IMG/VR virus record: IMGVR_UViG_3300027749_000065
Span: 1 to 64,000 of that record
Reading direction: 5' to 3' (one strand)
DNA from: a virus
Length of the DNA stretch: 64,000 nucleotides
Shown here in pieces: positions 24,801 through 34,065 of the stretch; within the stretch, counting starts at the first letter, position 1, and the number at the start of each line of letters is the position of its first letter. The notes under the pieces were generated by a model. It saw only the letters and a program-made list of their open reading frames with translations, had not been told where the DNA came from and searched no databases. The position numbers and the translations under genes are program-made.

Positions 24801-26192
24801 ATGGCAAGTCAAAATATTTTTAATTATTATGGTATTAAATTAGATGGTAGAATAGATTTTTCTGAGGTGTATGACTATGAAATCACAAAAAATGATTTAG
24901 ATTATAATTCAGATGTTATCCAATTTAATTATGATATTACATATACGTCTCTTACAATAAATAGTAGTTTAAGTGGATTTACTTGTGTTAGGGATTCTAT
25001 TACCATTACTGATGGTACAAGTGATTATACGATTGATTATAACGATTTTGTTAATTTTTTTGGATATCCTTATGATTATACGATATTAAATAATGATGTT
25101 TATAGAAGTAAAGACGGGATAAGTCATTACACTATTTCGGGTTATAATAATCCTATTGATACACCATCTATTTGGTTAACGAATAATTTATCAGGTTCAA
25201 CAATAGAGTGTTTGAGAAAATTATCTAACCCATCTAATTGTTGTCCACCTTATCCACAATTAGAAAATAAACCTTGGTCATATAAATTTAATACTGGTGG
25301 TGGAAATGATTATTGTTCACCATATATTAAAAGAAGAACAGAGAAAGGTTGGACTTTAGATTTTGTTTTTAATAGAGAACATAGTGGTTGGACTGATGGT
25401 TCTGTATTTTATTATATCGGGGTAAGAGGTGAAGACGATATTAAAAATTATGCAGATAATAACTTATCTTTTCAATTTACACCTGATGGTAGAATAAAAT
25501 TCATTGCTGTTAGATATTCTGGTGTTTGTAACCCAATATCAGGTTATAGTGATGGTTATTATATTGAAAGTGGTCAAACACCAACTTTATGTACAACTGC
25601 AGATAATAAAGATTTTAATGTGACAATTGTGTTCGATAGAGATTATAAATTGACAGATTGTAATATTGAAAATGATGGAGGTTGGAACGATTTAATTCAA
25701 GAATATAATATCGCACCATTAGAAGTTACTGATTCCCAAATAACGTCAACTCAAATTGTTACATACAACACAAATGAAATTTTAAATAAAAAATGGGAAA
25801 GTGAAAGAAAACAAAGATTGGGGACATTGAAAATATACTTAAATGGTAACCCAATTTATAAAATAAAAGAATGGGAAGAGATTATACCATCAAATAGAGG
25901 AATACAACCATTTATCCAATCTTGGGGTGGTGGAACAGGTTTAATGGGAGATATTCATGAAGGAACTTGTTGTTTTAATATAAAAAAAATAAAATATTAT
26001 GAAGAACCTCTAGATTATTTCCATATTAGACACAATTTTTTAATGTCATTAAAATCAGGACTTTATGATTACTTTATATGTGGTGTTAATTGTGTAGATA
26101 ATATTTATACGTTTGAACAAGGTAATATAACAGATATAGATGGTAATGTATTAGTTGATCAAAATAATAATAATATATTATATAGAATATAA
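24801..26192 (+). CDS. Tail appendage/receptor-binding candidate (LamG-like)
   Basis: 463 residues, beta-rich, with Cys pairs (NCCPPYPQ near residue 147; TCCFN near residue 395). WTLDFVFNREHSGWTDG followed by FYYIGVRGEDD and SFQFTPDGRIKFIAVRYSG resembles a concanavalin/LamG-type jelly roll of tail adhesins. It is directly upstream of the long fibre gene and behind a late-type element. Probably exposed on the virion. Confidence 0.6.
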   Translation: MASQNIFNYYGIKLDGRIDFSEVYDYEITKNDLDYNSDVIQFNYDITYTSLTINSSLSGFTCVRDSITITDGTSDYTIDYNDFVNFFGYPYDYTILNNDVYRSKDGISHYTISGYNNPIDTPSIWLTNNLSGSTIECLRKLSNPSNCCPPYPQLENKPWSYKFNTGGGNDYCSPYIKRRTEKGWTLDFVFNREHSGWTDGSVFYYIGVRGEDDIKNYADNNLSFQFTPDGRIKFIAVRYSGVCNPISGYSDGYYIESGQTPTLCTTADNKDFNVTIVFDRDYKLTDCNIENDGGWNDLIQEYNIAPLEVTDSQITSTQIVTYNTNEILNKKWESERKQRLGTLKIYLNGNPIYKIKEWEEIIPSNRGIQPFIQSWGGGTGLMGDIHEGTCCFNIKKIKYYEEPLDYFHIRHNFLMSLKSGLYDYFICGVNCVDNIYTFEQGNITDIDGNVLVDQNNNNILYRI

Positions 26193-26200
26193 AAAAAAAC

Positions 26201-26214
26201 AAATATTTATAGAT
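26201..26214 (+). promoter_or_regulatory. Candidate late promoter element
   Basis: AAATATTTATAGAT ends directly at the ATG at 26215 and supports that start for the fibre gene. Confidence 0.35.
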
Positions 26215-29130
26215 ATGTCAAATAAATATATAACACAATTACCTCGAATCACATCACCTCAATTTTCTGGTGAAACAATATATGATAATGGTACAACCAC
26301 ATATAAAATGTCATTACAGACTTTAACTGATTTTTTAATAGATAAGATTAATAATGAAAATCTAATTGATGTAACATATTCAGAATTGACGAGTAACATA
26401 ACCGGATCAACTTTAAAACCTGGTTATTATTATAATATAACCAATTTTAAAACTTGTTATGACCAACCTGATTTTAATAGTTACGGAAATGAAATTATAG
26501 GTAATAACTATAAACAATCCGAAGTCGAACCTATTATTGTTTTTGCCATAAGTGCGAATACGATTAGTTCAACTGCATATCAACCAAAATACCCAAAAGA
26601 TAGAATTCAATATGATTGGACATTTAATATAACCGAAAGAACTAACGGAGTCGCTTATGGTAGAATATCTGAAAGGATTGACGAATTCAATAACAGAACA
26701 GATTATGACCATAGAACAATTTTATTTAAAAGATATGAATATATTGAAATAGATTTTAATAACCCATATACAGGGACAGTATCAATATCACCCACTTCAG
26801 GTACTGAAATGATTGTAAATGGAACTGATACAATTTTTACAAATTCATCTATTGGAGAGTACGTTGGGTTTGAATTCAATAATAATTTCAACGCTTATGA
26901 AATAACATCTATTAGTAGTGACACTTTAATGACGATAACAGGTTTAACCAATACCAATTCTGGTGGTGGAGTTCAGATGTTTTTAGCCTATGGTCAAACG
27001 AACACAAGTTATAAACAAAATAACATCACGACAGGATATACTGAATATTATACATTTGATTATGGTAATTTTAATGTAAATAACTATATTGGTAATTTTG
27101 CAAATTCATATGTCTATGACGAGAATTCTTTCATATTAGCAAATAATGTATTTCATGGGTCAGGATATAGAAATAACAAATTTGGGGATATGTGTTATAA
27201 CAATTCATTTGATAATGATTGTGAAAATAATACAATAGGTAATTACTTTTACAATAACATTACAGATAATGATTTTGATGGTAACATTATTGGGAATTGG
27301 TTTAATAATAACAGAATTACGTCAAAATTCCAATACAATAGAATTGGTGAAAATTTTCAATTTAACTACCTTGTTCAAAATAGGTTTTATAGAAATAATA
27401 TTATGAATGGTTTTGAATATAATATTGTAAGTGGTGGAAATTTTCAAAACAACGAAATTGGTAGTGGATTTAATAATAATATACTTCGTAATGGTCAGTT
27501 TTATAAAAATGACATAGGTAATGGATATAATTTTAATAAAGTATATTCTAATTCCTTCAGTAATTTAATTGGAAATGGGTTCGCAGGTAATAACATTTAT
27601 TGTGAGTTTTACGAAAATACAATTGGTGAATATTACAACAATAATACATTAGGTAACATATCAAATCCATCAAGTAAAGAATTTTATAAAAACAGAATAG
27701 GGAATAGTTTTAATGGTAATGTAATTACCAATAATTTTTTTAAAAATGATATGGGTAATGATTTCTATAATAATAATATAAGCGGAGAAACATATACCAA
27801 TAAAATCGGTGAACGATTTGAAAATAATACAATATATAACGATTTTTACGATAATCAAATATTTAACGAGTTTAAAGGTAATATGATATATCAGAGTTTT
27901 TACCAGAATAGATTAGATTTCGGATTCGGTGGATTTGGTGGAAATCATTTTAGTGGGACTTGTGTTGGTAATACATTTGGTCCTGGTATTAATAGTAATG
28001 ACTTTTTGGGTTCTGTTTACACAAATACATTTAAAGGTGTGGTTTACGGAAACACTATTGGTGATAATTTTAACGGTAATAACATCGGTTTTGGTTTTTT
28101 TGATAATATAATAGGTGAAAATTTTGGATTTGGATCTAGTGAACCACAAGGTAATATTATTGGAAATAATTTTCATAACAACACAATAGGTGAATATTTT
28201 TATAATAATACAATTCCTGATAATTTTTATTATAACAAAGTTGGTAATTATTTTCAATGGAATGTAATTAACACAAATATAGGTAATACTGATTTTACAT
28301 TGAACTACGGAAATATTACAGGGTTTTCTTATGTTTCAAATGGTAATACCGCTGGTAATGCGTTGACCACTAATATTACTGGTGTTACAAATGGAAATGG
28401 TGTTGGTACTCAATTCACAATTACAAGTGATAGTGGTACTATTGTTGGTGTTGACTTGACGAATTGTGGTAAATTTTATTTAGTTAATGATACTATAACA
28501 ATATTAGGAACTCAAATAGGTGGAACAACTCCTACTGATGATGTTGTTATTACAGTTACTGGAACGAGTGAAACTCCTGTGTTTTATGAACACCATACTA
28601 AACAAATGTTTGAAATAAGAGGTGGTAACAAAAGAGTATCGTATTATGATAAAGATGATGTATTAAATTTAGATCCTATTGGTATATCATTTACAATAAA
28701 CTCATCTGATTTTTCGAATGGTTACCATATATATCAAGACACCACTCCTTTAGGTCTTAATGGGACTGGAGGTTTTCAAAATACCGCGTCACAAAATAAT
28801 TTATATCAAGGTTTTTATGGTAATGGATTGAACGGAAATTCATTATCTGAAATAACTGCAGTATATAGTGTGTTAGGTTTTAGTCAATACGATTCAGTTG
28901 GTCGTCTTTGGTATGTAACTTGGGGTGTAGGTAGTTCAGTATCTTCTGGAATTGTGAAATTTGGGTGCGATGTTAATGGTAATTACTTTGATATCCAAAC
29001 AATTGATACTTCTGATACTAATTATTTAACAACAGATAATTCCAATGGTACGAGTTTAGTTGGTACGTTTAAATTCCCTGCAACATTTACAATTTATAAA
29101 CCAATAATAAATAAAATTGGATGGTGTTAA
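26215..29130 (+). CDS. Tail fibre with Asn/Gly-rich beta-solenoid
   Basis: 971 residues from the ATG at 26215 (MSNKYITQLPRI), chosen over an upstream frame that overlaps the previous gene. The N-terminus (FSGETIYDNGTTTYKMSLQTL) is of the kind that attaches fibres. From about residue 300 to 690 there are some thirty short repeats of the form NxIGxxFxxN, read as a right-handed beta-solenoid shaft. The C-terminal 260 residues are non-repetitive and include a likely tip. It is the main host-recognition candidate of this window. Confidence 0.82.
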   Translation: MSNKYITQLPRITSPQFSGETIYDNGTTTYKMSLQTLTDFLIDKINNENLIDVTYSELTSNITGSTLKPGYYYNITNFKTCYDQPDFNSYGNEIIGNNYKQSEVEPIIVFAISANTISSTAYQPKYPKDRIQYDWTFNITERTNGVAYGRISERIDEFNNRTDYDHRTILFKRYEYIEIDFNNPYTGTVSISPTSGTEMIVNGTDTIFTNSSIGEYVGFEFNNNFNAYEITSISSDTLMTITGLTNTNSGGGVQMFLAYGQTNTSYKQNNITTGYTEYYTFDYGNFNVNNYIGNFANSYVYDENSFILANNVFHGSGYRNNKFGDMCYNNSFDNDCENNTIGNYFYNNITDNDFDGNIIGNWFNNNRITSKFQYNRIGENFQFNYLVQNRFYRNNIMNGFEYNIVSGGNFQNNEIGSGFNNNILRNGQFYKNDIGNGYNFNKVYSNSFSNLIGNGFAGNNIYCEFYENTIGEYYNNNTLGNISNPSSKEFYKNRIGNSFNGNVITNNFFKNDMGNDFYNNNISGETYTNKIGERFENNTIYNDFYDNQIFNEFKGNMIYQSFYQNRLDFGFGGFGGNHFSGTCVGNTFGPGINSNDFLGSVYTNTFKGVVYGNTIGDNFNGNNIGFGFFDNIIGENFGFGSSEPQGNIIGNNFHNNTIGEYFYNNTIPDNFYYNKVGNYFQWNVINTNIGNTDFTLNYGNITGFSYVSNGNTAGNALTTNITGVTNGNGVGTQFTITSDSGTIVGVDLTNCGKFYLVNDTITILGTQIGGTTPTDDVVITVTGTSETPVFYEHHTKQMFEIRGGNKRVSYYDKDDVLNLDPIGISFTINSSDFSNGYHIYQDTTPLGLNGTGGFQNTASQNNLYQGFYGNGLNGNSLSEITAVYSVLGFSQYDSVGRLWYVTWGVGSSVSSGIVKFGCDVNGNYFDIQTIDTSDTNYLTTDNSNGTSLVGTFKFPATFTIYKPIINKIGWC

Positions 29131-29131
29131 T

Positions 29132-29803
29132 ATGATAACAAAAAGACCATATAACACAAGGGGTAATCCTAATACAAGTTGGATTAATTCATATAGGACA
29201 TTTACTTTTCCAGGGTATTTTGATCCAGAATATATGAACTTTGGTGACTTACAAACTATTAACGATGATAGGGTTCAACCGGGTGGACATGTACCAATAC
29301 ACGAACATAAGAATATGGAAATTTTTGGTTATGTCGTGGAAGGTGATTGTAGACACACAGATAGTCATGGTAATGTTTTAGACATACCAGCAGGTTCGGT
29401 TCAAAGAATGAGTAGTGGAAGTGGAATAAAACATACAGAAGGTAACTCATCGGATAAACCAAATCGTTATCTCCAATTATGGATTAGACCAAATGTATTT
29501 GATACTGAACCAATACATGAATGGTATCAATTTACAAGAGAGGATAAACTAAATAAATTTTGTGATATAACTGAAAAATTACCAATAAAACAAGATGCAA
29601 AATTTTTATCTGGTATATTTACTGAAAATTTTAACTATAGACTTAATAGTAGTCGTAAGTACTATTTATATGTTGTGTCAGGTGATTTAAAAGTAAATAA
29701 CTATTCGTTAGTAGAAGGGGACGGATTAAGTTTTATAGAAGAAAATAAAATAGAAATTAATACAGAAAACGAATCTGAAATTATCCTATTTGATTTGGTG
29801 TAA
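29132..29803 (+). CDS. Pirin-like bicupin protein
   Basis: 223 residues from the ATG at 29132. A TTG 15 bases upstream would overlap the fibre gene. The metal site of pirins is visible: HVPIHEHKNMEIFGYVVEG gives His-x-His and Glu, and HTDSHGNVLDIPAGSVQRM with GSGIKHTEGN gives the last His. The second cupin half (GIFTENFNYRL onward) is degenerate. Bacterial pirins can be dioxygenases. The role in a phage is unknown; it lies between fibre and 2OG-type genes, perhaps as an accessory cargo gene. Confidence 0.85.
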   Translation: MITKRPYNTRGNPNTSWINSYRTFTFPGYFDPEYMNFGDLQTINDDRVQPGGHVPIHEHKNMEIFGYVVEGDCRHTDSHGNVLDIPAGSVQRMSSGSGIKHTEGNSSDKPNRYLQLWIRPNVFDTEPIHEWYQFTREDKLNKFCDITEKLPIKQDAKFLSGIFTENFNYRLNSSRKYYLYVVSGDLKVNNYSLVEGDGLSFIEENKIEINTENESEIILFDLV

Positions 29804-29822
29804 AAAATTAAAAATTTAAATT

Positions 29823-30089
29823 ATGAGAATTTGCATATTATGTGAAGAATCTAAAGTTCTTCAAGCAAGAGAAAAAATGAAAAATGATAATATCTTAAAG
29901 ATTGATTTATCACCAACAGGAGAATTACCATCAACACATAAATTATGTGTTATGGCAGTTACCGAAGAAAAAGCAAACCAACTTATGAGTTCAGCTGAAT
30001 TAACTATAATTGAAGCGATGAACCCAAGAGAATTTTTGGAAAAACATAATCTTAAAAAAATTGGAAAGTACGGAATTGGAAACCTATAA
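29823..30089 (+). CDS. Small conserved phage-type protein, unknown
   Basis: 88 residues: MRICILCEESKVLQAREKM, then LKIDLSPTGELPSTHKLCVM and MNPREFLEKHNLKKIG. This arrangement is familiar from hypothetical proteins of T4-like phages, but no function is known to me. It overlaps the next gene by 29 bases. Confidence 0.65.
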   Translation: MRICILCEESKVLQAREKMKNDNILKIDLSPTGELPSTHKLCVMAVTEEKANQLMSSAELTIIEAMNPREFLEKHNLKKIGKYGIGNL

Positions 30090-30696
30090 AATAAAAAAAA
30101 AGTTTATTACAGAAGATGAAAAAATCCAAATAGTGAATTGGATTGAATCTGTTAATCATATTGGTAATGATAGTAATTATCATTTAACAGAACTATCTAA
30201 AGAACTAAATGGTAAATCTTATATGTTTAACATTTCAAACAATCAATTAACCAATTATATAACAAAATTTCAATCAATATCAGATGTCTCAAAAGAACCA
30301 TTACCTGATTTTATTCATGAAATAAATGATAGAATTTCTAAAGAATTTGGTTTTTCAAAAGAAAATATTTTTTTACAGGCAGTAGATATGAATAAAGGTG
30401 GTAAAATAAACCCACATTATGATGCTTCTATTGATGGGTATATAAATTATAAATGTAACATTAGTGTTTTATCAGAAGATTATGGTTTATATATTGATAG
30501 GGATGTAATTAATATTCAACAAACAGATTTGTATGGATTTGAGGCTTCGTTGTATAAACATTGGACGAATGAGTTTAATTCAAGAAGAATATTTTTAAGT
30601 TTTGGGTTTTTATTAAAATATGAAGATCTTAATAGGAATATAAATGACCCAAGGGTAAGGTTAAGTAAAAGAATAGAAAAATACTTTCAAAAGTAA
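30061..30696 (+). CDS. 2OG-Fe(II) oxygenase-like protein (non-ATG start)
   Basis: Up to 211 residues. The iron site is visible: INPHYDAS near residue 118 gives His-x-Asp, YKHW near residue 160 the distal His, and SRRIFLSFGFLL the 2-oxoglutarate Arg. The frame opens with TTG codons (30061, 30076) and its first ATG is about 53 residues in, so translation starts at TTG or by coupling with the gene it overlaps. Possible targets are nucleic acid or protein; no evidence decides. Confidence 0.7.
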   Translation: MESTELETYKIKKKFITEDEKIQIVNWIESVNHIGNDSNYHLTELSKELNGKSYMFNISNNQLTNYITKFQSISDVSKEPLPDFIHEINDRISKEFGFSKENIFLQAVDMNKGGKINPHYDASIDGYINYKCNISVLSEDYGLYIDRDVINIQQTDLYGFEASLYKHWTNEFNSRRIFLSFGFLLKYEDLNRNINDPRVRLSKRIEKYFQK

Positions 30697-30709
30697 AATA
30701 TTTATAAAT
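30697..30709 (+). promoter_or_regulatory. Candidate late promoter element
   Basis: AAATATTTATAAA lies directly before the ATG at 30710. It also contains TATAAATA, the T4 late consensus, on the plus strand. Confidence 0.4.
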
Positions 30710-31078
30710 ATGGAATTTTATATAAGACAAGGTGCTAGTGACCCAATTTTAAAGTTAAAGTTAATTGATGATGGTATAAATGACAAATCATCAATTAATG
30801 ATTTATTAGAAAATTCAGACATTACATTTGAAATGTCGGAATATAAAACCAATGTACCTGTTATATTGAATGGTCTTTGTTGGACAACATCAAGAACTAA
30901 AAAATATAACATGACTACTGACGAATATTATATTACATTTAGATTTACCGAAGATCAAACATCTCAAATTGGTAAATTTGAAGGTAAATTTATTGTTCAA
31001 TTTGTTGATACAAATAGAAACCCAACCACTAAGTTAATTCTACCTGTAAAAGAAAAACTATACATCAATATTTTTTAA
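30710..31078 (+). CDS. BppU-like small virion protein
   Basis: 122 residues. FYIRQGASDPILKLKLIDDG, SDITFEMSEYKTN and YYITFRFTEDQTSQIGKFEGKF resemble the N-terminal immunoglobulin-like domain of baseplate/fibre BppU-type proteins. LILPVKEKLYINIF ends the fold. It lies at the end of the fibre cluster behind a late-type element. Probably structural. Confidence 0.5.
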   Translation: MEFYIRQGASDPILKLKLIDDGINDKSSINDLLENSDITFEMSEYKTNVPVILNGLCWTTSRTKKYNMTTDEYYITFRFTEDQTSQIGKFEGKFIVQFVDTNRNPTTKLILPVKEKLYINIF

Positions 31079-31119
31079 TTTGATTTTTTTTGACTATATT
31101 TATTTTTGTTAAGACTAAC

Positions 31120-31134
31120 TACGATTTACTCGTA
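31120..31134 (+). promoter_or_regulatory. Small hairpin in the leader of the DNA polymerase gene
   Basis: TACGA / TCGTA stem with a TTTAC loop, 30 bases before the start codon. T4 gene 43 is regulated by its protein binding a hairpin in its leader. This one is further upstream than in T4, so the analogy is weak. Confidence 0.25.
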
Positions 31135-31164
31135 AGCTAATGTGTCAATTTAAAAATAAAATAT

Positions 31165-34065
31165 ATGTCAGAAGTAATCTCACAGGAACTTATCGAAAGT
31201 TTCCTTAATGGTGGTGACCCCGAACAATTTATAGTCGGAGTAGAATTCAGTTATGCCACGAACAAAATTCACAAAATTATTCAAGATCCTGAAAAAGGTA
31301 AAATTGTAAAAATGGATTCATTTACACCATTCCTATGGGTTGGTGATTTAAATAATCAGAACTTTTACAGTAACAACAAGTCTCTACAAAAACAAAAAAT
31401 GGGTGAACATGGTATTTTAATTGAAAAATTAAATACCGGTGGTAATGAAAGATTGGAAAAGGGTCACAAATTTTTAGTAAAAAGTATTAAAGGTTATAGT
31501 AACTTAACTAACTTCTTTAAACAAGGTGGGATTGACCCTTGGGGTGAAAAACATAGACACCTATTTACCATATTATCTCCTGTTGAACAATATCTAGTTC
31601 AAACAAAGAAACGTTTATTTAAAGGTATTGATGAATATTCAGATGTTTATCGTTTTGTATTCGATATTGAAACCACTGGATTAGAACCTGAGACTTGTAA
31701 TATCATATTGATTGGAGTTAAGGATAATCGTGGTTTAAATAGGACAATTTCCGCGTTTGGTGAAGATGGTGAAAAGAAATGTATTGAAGAATTCTTTAAA
31801 ATAATTAGAGAAAAGAAACCAACAATTATTGGTGGTTATAATTCTGCTTCCTTTGACTTTCCATTTATATTAAAAAGAGCGGAAATATTAGGTGTTAATG
31901 TAAAAGATTTAACAAAAATATTTACTGATGATGGAATTAAACAAAAAGAAGGTATTCTAAAACTTGCAAATGAAGTTGAACCATATACACAACATATTAT
32001 ATGGGGATTTAACATTATTGATATAGCTCACGCTGTTAGAAGAGCACAAGCAATCAATTCAGAAATTAAGAAATGGGGTTTAAAATATATTACCAAATAT
32101 TTGGAAAAAGAAAAACCAAATCGGGTATATGTGGAAGGTAGTTCTATCTCTAAGATATACTTGGATAATGAACAATATTATATGAATCCAAAAACAGGTG
32201 GTTATAGAAAAATGGGTTCTCCGGGTACTGAGAATTTATTAAGTAAATATCCGGGTAAATTTGAGATATGGTCAGGTTCAAGAATTGTTGAACAATACCT
32301 TGATGATGACTTATATGAAACAATGTTAGTGGATGATTCATTTAGTCAGTCTACATTTCTAATATCAAAACTTGTACCTACAACATATGAAAGAATTGCA
32401 ACAATGGGTACAGCTACATTATGGAAAATAATAATGTTAGCGTGGTCATATGAGAATGGTCTTGCTGTTCCATATAAAGCAGAACGTAGACCAATTACTG
32501 GTGGTCTTTCAAGATTATTGAAAGCGGGATTTGCAAAAGACATTGTTAAATTTGACTATGCTTCCCTATATCCTTCAATTCAACTTGTTTATGATATATT
32601 TCCTGAATGTGATATTATGGGTGTGCAGAAATCCATGTTGAAATATTTTCGTAACATTCGTATTAAGTATAAAAGACTTAAAGAAGATAATGAAAAAAGT
32701 AACCCTGAATTAGCGGAATCGTATGATAGAAAACAATTACCAATTAAGATATTCATCAATGCTTACTTTGGTTCATTGTCGGCACCGCATGTATTTCCTT
32801 GGGGTGACATGGATAAAGGTGAAACAATTACTTGTGTTGGTCGTCAATGTTTACGTATGATGATTATGTTCTATATGAAAAAAGGATATAAACCACTCGT
32901 AATGGACACCGATGGGGTTAATTTTGAAACACCTGAAGATATTGAAGAACATGTTTACATTGGTAAAGGTTTAAATGAATTGGTTAAAGAAGGAGAAGAA
33001 TATCGTGGTATTAAAGCAGATACCGCTGAGTTCAATGATATTTTTATGAGAAATGAGATGGGTTTAGATATTGACTATGTTGCAATATCTTGTATTAACG
33101 TATCAAGAAAGAATTATATCATTAAATTAGAGAAGAAAGGAAAGGAAAAGATTAAATTAACAGGTAATACAATAAAATCTAAGAAACTTCAACAGTATAT
33201 TGTGGAATTCTTAGATGAAGGATTAAAATATTTATTAAATGGTGATGGATTATCTTTTGTTGAGTTGTATTATTCTTATGTGGAGAAGATATGTAATAAG
33301 GAAATACCACTTTCCAAGATAGCAAATAAATCTCGTGTTAAACAAAGTGTAGAAGACTATAAGAAACATTGTGAAAAACGAACTAAATCAGGTTCTTTAA
33401 TGTCAAGACAAGCACATATGGAATTAGTTATACAAAACAACTATCCCGCAGGTCTTGGTGAAACAATTTATTATGTAAATAACGGACCTAAGAAATCTTC
33501 TGGTGATGTTGAGAGAAAGAATAAATGGACAAAGAAAGAAACCGAACAATATTTCATTGACAATGGTAAACAAATGCCAGATAACCATTATGTTTTAAAT
33601 GTGAATTGTTATATGATTCCTGAAAAGGAAATAATAGAAAATCCTGATATGGTGGGTGATTATAATGTTGCACGTTATCTAAATAACTTTAACAAACGTG
33701 TTGAACCATTATTGGTAGTATTCAAACCTGAAATAAGAGAAGATATTTTAGTTGAAAACTTAGATGATAGACAATTTTTCACCAAACTTCAATGTGAATT
33801 GGTCAATGGTTTTCCATTAAAAGAAAGTGGTCAAGATAAGTTTGATGAAGTTATGACACTATCTGAAAGTGAAGTTGCTTTTTGGAATAGAGTTCGTAGA
33901 GACCCATATTTTATGTACGTTGAAGATAGTTTAAAACTTGCTGACCCATATTGGGTTGATCATAATAGACGAGTTGTTAATTATGAAGAAGTTTGTACGG
34001 TCAGCAATGAAGATGAATTATTAGGTGATGATTCTGACCTAATGTTACACGCAAATCACGTTTAA
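31165..34065 (+). CDS. 43: Family B DNA polymerase (T4 gp43-like)
   Basis: 966-residue replicative polymerase with 3'-5' exonuclease. Exo I is VFDIETTG near residue 166 and Exo II is GGYNSASFDFPFI near residue 225. Polymerase motif A is FDYASLYPSIQ near 462, motif B is IKIFINAYFGS near 525, and motif C is VMDTDGVNFE near 580. DTDG in place of DTDS occurs in T4-like enzymes. Length and motif order fit gp43, with no intein and no split. It ends four bases inside the convergent neck-protein gene. Confidence 0.96.
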   Translation: MSEVISQELIESFLNGGDPEQFIVGVEFSYATNKIHKIIQDPEKGKIVKMDSFTPFLWVGDLNNQNFYSNNKSLQKQKMGEHGILIEKLNTGGNERLEKGHKFLVKSIKGYSNLTNFFKQGGIDPWGEKHRHLFTILSPVEQYLVQTKKRLFKGIDEYSDVYRFVFDIETTGLEPETCNIILIGVKDNRGLNRTISAFGEDGEKKCIEEFFKIIREKKPTIIGGYNSASFDFPFILKRAEILGVNVKDLTKIFTDDGIKQKEGILKLANEVEPYTQHIIWGFNIIDIAHAVRRAQAINSEIKKWGLKYITKYLEKEKPNRVYVEGSSISKIYLDNEQYYMNPKTGGYRKMGSPGTENLLSKYPGKFEIWSGSRIVEQYLDDDLYETMLVDDSFSQSTFLISKLVPTTYERIATMGTATLWKIIMLAWSYENGLAVPYKAERRPITGGLSRLLKAGFAKDIVKFDYASLYPSIQLVYDIFPECDIMGVQKSMLKYFRNIRIKYKRLKEDNEKSNPELAESYDRKQLPIKIFINAYFGSLSAPHVFPWGDMDKGETITCVGRQCLRMMIMFYMKKGYKPLVMDTDGVNFETPEDIEEHVYIGKGLNELVKEGEEYRGIKADTAEFNDIFMRNEMGLDIDYVAISCINVSRKNYIIKLEKKGKEKIKLTGNTIKSKKLQQYIVEFLDEGLKYLLNGDGLSFVELYYSYVEKICNKEIPLSKIANKSRVKQSVEDYKKHCEKRTKSGSLMSRQAHMELVIQNNYPAGLGETIYYVNNGPKKSSGDVERKNKWTKKETEQYFIDNGKQMPDNHYVLNVNCYMIPEKEIIENPDMVGDYNVARYLNNFNKRVEPLLVVFKPEIREDILVENLDDRQFFTKLQCELVNGFPLKESGQDKFDEVMTLSESEVAFWNRVRRDPYFMYVEDSLKLADPYWVDHNRRVVNYEEVCTVSNEDELLGDDSDLMLHANHV

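Noticed and set aside
26155-26214. Longer start of the fibre gene (MIKIIIIYYIEYKKK...)
   Set aside because: The extension overlaps the end of the preceding gene and is low-complexity; the ATG at 26215 gives a typical fibre N-terminus.
27913-28257. Minus-strand open frame within the fibre gene
   Set aside because: It is the antisense of the Asn/Gly/Phe repeats (repeating IIKIFT-type text), an artefact of the repeat codons.
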